DNA of 64,000 bases, from assembly GCA_030529995.1 (NCBI GenBank), contig JAUMVT010000003.1:1-64000 (forward strand). The letters run 5' to 3'. The stretch's first letter is position 1. The number at the start of each line of letters is the position of its first letter. The position numbers were made by a program, and so were the translations under genes. The notes under the pieces are model-generated. The model saw only the letters and a program-made list of their open reading frames with translations. It ran no database searches and had not been told where the DNA came from. Shown here piece by piece: positions 60,599 through 64,000 of the stretch. The DNA is from Clostridia bacterium (GTDB lineage: Bacteria > Bacillota > Clostridia > Christensenellales > Aristaeellaceae).

Positions 60599-60838
60599 TT
60601 ATCGCCATGGGCATTGGGAGCGGTTTGCCCCTTCCCGGCCGGATACATACCGGGCGTTGAACTCCGCATTAATCTGCCTCAGTTCCTTCTTCCCGTCGAT
60701 ATACTCCTGATACATTTCCGCAAGGCCGGCACTGCATCCGTCGCAGGCAGCCTCGATGGCACCCAGGGATTCCGCAACGATGATTTCCCGCTGCTCCCGT
60801 GTGGTGTCCTGAATCAGATAGCTATCAAAATTCTCCAT
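60599..60838 (-). CDS. Small hypothetical protein (79 residues)
   Basis: A short acidic, helical protein (starts MENFDSYLIQDTTREQREII; has the Cys pair ACDGCSAG) with no recognised domain. ATG 60838 is chosen because an AAGGAAG box lies about 9 bp upstream; the longer open frame (to 60949) has no ribosome binding site and would run across a good promoter on the other strand. Confidence 0.55.
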   Translation of the reverse strand: MENFDSYLIQDTTREQREIIVAESLGAIEAACDGCSAGLAEMYQEYIDGKKELRQINAEFNARYVSGREGANRSQCPWR

Positions 60839-60902
60839 GTCTTTCACTTCCTTTGCGCTTAGGTATTCAACAGGGATTTTTTGCTTTTCCTTTTCCCTGC
60901 CA

Positions 60903-60931
60903 TTGCTTTTCTCCATCAGGTCGTTTATACT
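60903..60931 (+). promoter_or_regulatory. Promoter of the 75-residue protein gene
   Basis: TTGCTT (60903-60908) and TATACT (60926-60931), 17-bp spacer, 38 bp upstream of ATG 60970. Confidence 0.6.
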
Positions 60932-60969
60932 GAAGGCATCCCTCATCAATCATAAAGGAGCTGACCCGT

Positions 60970-61197
60970 ATGGATCTTCAAAAGGTCATCAAGCAGGTAC
61001 TGGACGCACTCAACAACAACGACGCTCTGGTCAAGGAATTCCTTGCCGACCCTGCCAAGGTGCTGGAAAGCAAGCTGGGCATTGACCTGCCCAATGAGCA
61101 AGTCAATGCCGTGGTGGAAGGCGTAAAAGCAAAGCTGAACCTTGACAATGCCGCCAGCGTGCTGAATGCAGTGCAGGGGCTGTTCGGCAAAAAGTAA
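60970..61197 (+). CDS. Small helical hypothetical protein (75 residues)
   Basis: A compact helical protein with its own promoter, an AAAGGAG box and a terminator, so it is very probably expressed. The segment EFLADPAKVLESKLGIDLP resembles the leader-type helix of NHLP/Nif11 proteins, but there is no double-Gly cleavage motif and no Cys-, Ser- or Thr-rich core peptide, and no modification enzyme gene lies nearby. I therefore leave the function open. Confidence 0.65.
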   Translation: MDLQKVIKQVLDALNNNDALVKEFLADPAKVLESKLGIDLPNEQVNAVVEGVKAKLNLDNAASVLNAVQGLFGKK

Positions 61198-61211
61198 GAT
61201 CATCCCTTGGC

Positions 61212-61240
61212 AAAAAGCAGGAATAGTTCCTGCTTTTTTT
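61212..61240. terminator. Bidirectional Rho-independent terminator
   Basis: 9-bp stem AAGCAGGAA with TTCCTGCTT, flanked by A-run and T-run; it lies between the 75-residue gene and the convergent XRE gene. Confidence 0.88.
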
Positions 61241-61673
61241 ATTTGCCTCCGAGCAGGTTGCCGATTAGCTCCGACATCACGCTGCTGCCCAGGGAGGACA
61301 GCACATCCCCGTTGTCCCCGGTCAGCAATTTCATGGCTTGCTGCTTCCGCTCCGTGCTGGCTTTCCGGTAGGCTTCCACCAGTTTCTTCTCCGTGGCGGT
61401 CAGCTTCAGCGCAGTTGATGCGGTACTCGTCTTCCCTGCGGTCGTTGTCTTCTTGGCGGAAGTCTTGGATGTTCCCAGCAGGGATGCCTGAGTCACGCCG
61501 GTAATCTTGGCAATCTTCTTGATGTCAGCTGTCGACAGCTCTCCCTCTCCCCGCTCCGCCTTGCTGATGTCCCCGGCAGTTACGGAGCCGCCCATCTTCT
61601 GTGCCAGCTTTTCCTGCGTCAATCCGGCATCCAGCCGGGCTTGCTTGATCAATGCCCCTGTTTTCTTGCCCAT
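61239..61673 (-). CDS. XRE-family helix-turn-helix protein
   Basis: A 144-residue DNA-binding protein. Residues 5-62 form a Cro/CI-type HTH (IKQARLDAGLTQEKLAQKMG, then TAGDISKAERGEGELSTADI). A Lys/Thr/Ser/Ala-rich linker (67-90) leads to a helical tail (TATEKKLVEAYRKASTERKQ) and a Gly/Leu/Ser end. ATG 61673 follows AAGGAGG; the much longer open frame upstream is not coding. Target genes are unknown; it is divergent from the sirtuin gene. Confidence 0.88.
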   Translation of the reverse strand: MGKKTGALIKQARLDAGLTQEKLAQKMGGSVTAGDISKAERGEGELSTADIKKIAKITGVTQASLLGTSKTSAKKTTTAGKTSTASTALKLTATEKKLVEAYRKASTERKQQAMKLLTGDNGDVLSSLGSSVMSELIGNLLGGK

Positions 61674-61696
61674 TGCGTATCTCCTCCTTGATGTCC

Positions 61697-61725
61697 ATTG
61701 TAGCGCATTTTCGATGAAAGCGAAA
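61697..61725 (-). promoter_or_regulatory. Candidate promoter of the XRE gene
   Basis: Minus-strand TTTCGC and TACAAT, 17-bp spacer, about 25 bp upstream of the start. Confidence 0.4.
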
Positions 61726-61755
61726 GAAGAATTCGGTCTGTTTTGCGTTTTCTTC

Positions 61756-61785
61756 TTGCTCTTCCTCCTTGGCTGCTGGTATAAT
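61756..61785 (+). promoter_or_regulatory. Promoter of the sirtuin/nitroreductase unit
   Basis: TTGCTC (61756-61761) and TATAAT (61780-61785), 18-bp spacer, 45 bp upstream of the GTG start. Confidence 0.6.
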
Positions 61786-61830
61786 AAGGCCATCGAAAAA
61801 CGTGTGATGAAGCATAAGGAGGCATGCCCT

Positions 61831-62577
61831 GTGAATACGCCTGTTGAACGGTTGCAGCAGCTGGTTGATGAAAGTCGCCGTATCGTCTTTTTCGGCGGTG
61901 CCGGCGTCAGCACGGAAAGCGGCATCCCCGACTTCCGCAGCGTGGACGGGCTTTACCATCAGCACTTTGCCTATCCGCCGGAGGAGATTCTCAGCCGTAC
62001 TTTCTTTCAGGAGCATCCTGAGGAGTTTTATCGCTTTTACCGTGCCAAGATGCTCCCCCTTAACTGCAAGCCCAACGCCGCACACATGAAGCTTGCGGAA
62101 TTGGAGCAAGCCGGCCGACTGCAGGCCGTAATCACCCAGAACATTGATGGGCTGCATCAGAAGGCCGGCAGCAAGTGCGTGCTGGAATTGCATGGCAGCA
62201 TCTGGCGAAATCACTGCATGGCCTGCGGCAAAAGCTTCACGCCGGAGCAGATTCGGGATGATCCCCGACCCGTGCCCCTTTGCAGCTGTGGCGGCATCAT
62301 CAAGCCGGATGTGGTGCTGTATGAAGAATCGCTGGACGGCGACACCCTGTCTGCTGCCATACACGTGCTGCGAAGGGCTGACCTGCTCATTGTTGCCGGC
62401 ACCAGCCTCACCGTGTACCCGGCCGCCGGGCTGCTGCGTTACTTCCGCGGCCGGCATCTGGCGCTGATCAATCGGGATGCTACCCCCATGGATTCCGCTG
62501 CCGAACTGGTGATACATGACCGTGTCGGTCAGGTGCTAGGTCGGCTGACCGTTACGCCTTTGGAGGATGCGCCATGA
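61831..62577 (+). CDS. NAD-dependent protein deacylase (sirtuin, class U/M type)
   Basis: A 248-residue Sir2 enzyme that removes acyl groups from lysines with NAD+. Motifs: GGAGVSTESGIPDFRS (NAD binding), TQNIDGLHQKAGS (with catalytic-region Asn-Ile-Asp), the catalytic His in ELHGS, a zinc site CMACGKSF...CSCGG (four Cys), and AGTSLTVYPAAG. A GTG start at 61831 with AAGGAGG 8 bp upstream is preferred; the longer open frame continues across the promoter. It overlaps the nitroreductase-like gene by 4 bp. Confidence 0.93.
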   Translation: MNTPVERLQQLVDESRRIVFFGGAGVSTESGIPDFRSVDGLYHQHFAYPPEEILSRTFFQEHPEEFYRFYRAKMLPLNCKPNAAHMKLAELEQAGRLQAVITQNIDGLHQKAGSKCVLELHGSIWRNHCMACGKSFTPEQIRDDPRPVPLCSCGGIIKPDVVLYEESLDGDTLSAAIHVLRRADLLIVAGTSLTVYPAAGLLRYFRGRHLALINRDATPMDSAAELVIHDRVGQVLGRLTVTPLEDAP

Positions 62578-63320
62578 ACACGCTGGAAACGTTATTTTCA
62601 CCCTCTCGGCGCAGGGTGCTGGCAGAAACCATTCCTGCACGCTATTCCTGCCGAAGCTTTGGTGATCCCCTCAGCATTGCGGACTGGGCAAGCATCAGCT
62701 ATATCGCCGGCCGCTACGCCTTGCCCGGTGCACGGCTTGCGCTGCTGCATGTATCAGAGGATCTGTTCACCGGCACACTGCTGAACATGGGGCGGGTCAT
62801 CGGCTGCACCACCGTGGCAGCTGTCATTGCGGATGCGGCTGTGACAAATGCCGTCATTCATGCCGGCATTCTGGGAGAAGCTTTGTGTCTGGAGGCGACT
62901 GCCGCTGGGTTCGGCAGCTGCTGGATTGTATCCACCTATAAGAAGAAGCAGCTGAACGTCTCCCTCCGCCCCGGCGAACAGGTGCAGGCAATCATCGCTC
63001 TAGGGCATCCGGCGGACCGCAAGCCGCCCCAGCGGAAGCGGAAAAACGTGGAGCGTTTCTGCAAAGGCGATCCTGCGCTGTGGCCGGAAGAGCTTCGACG
63101 TGTGGCGGAGGCCGTGCGCCTTGCCCCTTCCGAGCAAAACAGCCAGCCGGTTACCATGCACATGGGCAACTACCGTTTCTCCTTTGATGCGCCGCCTTCA
63201 TCCATGCTGGATCTGGGCATTGCCCTGTGCCATGCCGAATTGGCGTTGACCTCGCCCCACTGCTGGCGAACCAGGCAAAGCGTCAACGATCCCATTCTGT
63301 GGATGGAGCTGCGCAAATAG
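62574..63320 (+). CDS. Nitroreductase family protein
   Basis: A 248-residue flavin-dependent oxidoreductase-like protein. ARYSCRSFGDPLS at the N-terminus is the FMN phosphate region, HAGILGEALCLEATAAGFGSCWI is the core helix, and IALGHPADRKPP closes the fold. A second half (VAEAVRLAPSEQNSQPVTM) repeats nitroreductase features. The substrate is unknown. It shares an ATGA overlap with the sirtuin gene, indicating coupled expression. Confidence 0.85.
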   Translation: MNTLETLFSPSRRRVLAETIPARYSCRSFGDPLSIADWASISYIAGRYALPGARLALLHVSEDLFTGTLLNMGRVIGCTTVAAVIADAAVTNAVIHAGILGEALCLEATAAGFGSCWIVSTYKKKQLNVSLRPGEQVQAIIALGHPADRKPPQRKRKNVERFCKGDPALWPEELRRVAEAVRLAPSEQNSQPVTMHMGNYRFSFDAPPSSMLDLGIALCHAELALTSPHCWRTRQSVNDPILWMELRK

Positions 63321-63495
63321 GAAGAGCCAATCATTCACATTGCGATTTACCATCGATATTTCATCCAAAGTGAGGTGGACAGCATGAGCTCTGACAATCA
63401 TCTGCGAAGCCAACAAGCAGCAAGGGGAAATGCGGAGGTTCCGTGTTATTCCGCCGATTGCCCTTGCCTCTGAAAACACGAAGGAGGTAAGTTCC
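63321..63495 (+). promoter_or_regulatory. Structured leader upstream of the Mg2+ transporter gene
   Basis: A 175-nt leader with nested complementary segments: GAGG (63372-63375) with CCTC (63467-63470), CAAGGG (63421-63426) with CCCTTG (about 63461-63466), and GCGGA with TCCGC (63432-63436 and about 63449-63453). It lacks the ykoK M-box core sequences I would expect. A 29-codon reading frame sits inside it. A metal-responsive switch is a reasonable guess. Confidence 0.45.
63384..63473 (+). CDS. Candidate leader peptide before the Mg2+ transporter gene
   Basis: A 29-codon frame (MSSDNHLRSQQAARGNAEVP then CYSADCPCL) with a GAGGTGG box 5 bp before its ATG; it stops 22 bp before the ATPase start. 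The C-terminal part is Cys/Pro-rich. It overlaps the predicted leader hairpins, so translation through it could alter the fold, as for the mgtL leader of Salmonella (analogy only). Confidence 0.4.
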   Translation: MSSDNHLRSQQAARGNAEVPCYSADCPCL

Positions 63496-64000
63496 ATGGA
63501 AAAGAAAGAAAATCACAACGCGCCTCGTCAGGATGCTCAAAAGACCGTTCCCTGTGATGAACAAAATCGCCGCCTTCAGCTTGCGGCTACCAGCCCCATC
63601 GAAGAGGTTTTGAAGCATCTGCACACCACCTTGCACGGCCTTGATGAAGACGCCGTATCCGCAAGCCGCAGTGAGTTCGGCAGCAACAAGGTAACCCGTG
63701 AGAAGAAAAAGTCTCTTGCGAAGCAATTGACCGGCGCTTTCATCAATCCGTTTACCGCCATCCTGTTCTGCCTGGCGCTGGTATCCACCATGACGGATAT
63801 GGTGTTCCCGAAGCTTTCCCTTTTAGGAAGCACACCTGAGGATTTTCATCCGCTGACGGTGATCATCATCCTGACCATGGTGCTGTTTTCCGGCACGCTC
63901 CGCTTCGTACAGGAGTCCAGAAGCGGCAACGCGGCAGAAAAGCTGCTGGCCATGATCACCACCACCTGTACTGTCACCCGCAGCGGACAGGAAAAAGTCG
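63496..64000 (+). CDS. mgtA: Magnesium-translocating P-type ATPase, 5' part
   Basis: The first 168 residues of a P-type ATPase that runs off the window. The N-terminal cation-ATPase domain reads VLKHLHTTLHGLDEDAVSASR and FGSNKVTREKKKSL; helix 1-2 region is AFINPFTAILFCLALVSTMTD, and a second pair starts at HPLTVIIILTMVLFSGTLRFVQESRSG. The NPF.A.L...A..S..TD and RFVQE.RS..AAEKL patterns point to the Mg2+-type (MgtA) rather than the Ca2+-type subfamily. Phosphorylation (DKTG) and later motifs are outside the window. AAGGAGG lies 9 bp before ATG 63496. Confidence 0.88.
   Translation, partial: MEKKENHNAPRQDAQKTVPCDEQNRRLQLAATSPIEEVLKHLHTTLHGLDEDAVSASRSEFGSNKVTREKKKSLAKQLTGAFINPFTAILFCLALVSTMTDMVFPKLSLLGSTPEDFHPLTVIIILTMVLFSGTLRFVQESRSGNAAEKLLAMITTTCTVTRSGQEKV

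Overview
The window reads as chromosomal DNA of a strictly anaerobic, fermentative Clostridia-type member of the Bacillota. The grounds are: strong AGGAGG-type ribosome binding sites, many GTG/TTG starts, sigma-A promoters, a trimeric electron-bifurcating-type [FeFe] hydrogenase, an Nfn-type transhydrogenase, many CUT1 sugar ABC importers and large SH3b/BIG2 surface proteins. A gut or rumen relative of Christensenellales is plausible, but species cannot be assigned by eye. No rRNA, tRNA, CRISPR array, prophage or insertion sequence was found. GC composition looks even throughout.

Layout. 1-5.5 kb (minus): hydrogenase operon nuoE-like / histidine-kinase-like ATPase / hndB / nuoF-like / hydA (cut at the left edge), with a DRTGG-type gene just upstream. 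5.6-14.2 kb: housekeeping genes (DUF6062, dCMP deaminase, a secreted YbjN-like protein, an ilvE-unknown-rluA-HAD-plsC operon, a NagD-type HAD and an aldo/keto reductase). 14.3-19.6 kb (minus): a GH4 glycosidase and two tandem paralogous secreted 5'-nucleotidases.

19.8-33.6 kb is the most distinctive part. It is a compact, multi-operon glycan-use locus: GlcNAc-kinase-like ATPase, SIS protein, ceramidase-like hydrolase, ROK regulator, GHL10-type and GH20 glycosidases, a CUT1 importer lacking its own ATPase, an M20 amidohydrolase, and a C39-like/C26 double-peptidase fusion. None of the enzymes carries a signal peptide. The simplest model is import of an intact amino-sugar oligosaccharide or glycopeptide (possibly muropeptide-like) followed by cytosolic dismantling. 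This is inference.

34-39 kb: a second CUT1 importer with an MsmX-like ATPase that may also power the first, then a stand-alone RarA/MgsA C-terminal-like protein. 39-41.5 kb: an exported C69 dipeptidase and an exported flavin-split-barrel protein transcribed divergently. 41.5-48.3 kb (minus): a Gld-type ABC exporter operon followed by an OmpR-type two-component system. GTGAAC-type direct repeats with 11-bp period lie upstream of both units and suggest that the regulator controls both. 48.4-52.1 kb: UPF0340, NfnB, NfnA and NAD kinase, a redox-cofactor cluster that complements the hydrogenase. 52.1-60.5 kb: a 1378-residue SH3b/MucBP-like membrane-anchored surface protein, NUDIX, GNAT and YgjP-like metalloprotease genes, and a BIG2-repeat secreted protein. 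60.6-64 kb: small unknown genes, an XRE regulator, a sirtuin/nitroreductase pair, and the start of a Mg2+-transporting P-type ATPase gene preceded by a structured leader with a 29-codon reading frame.
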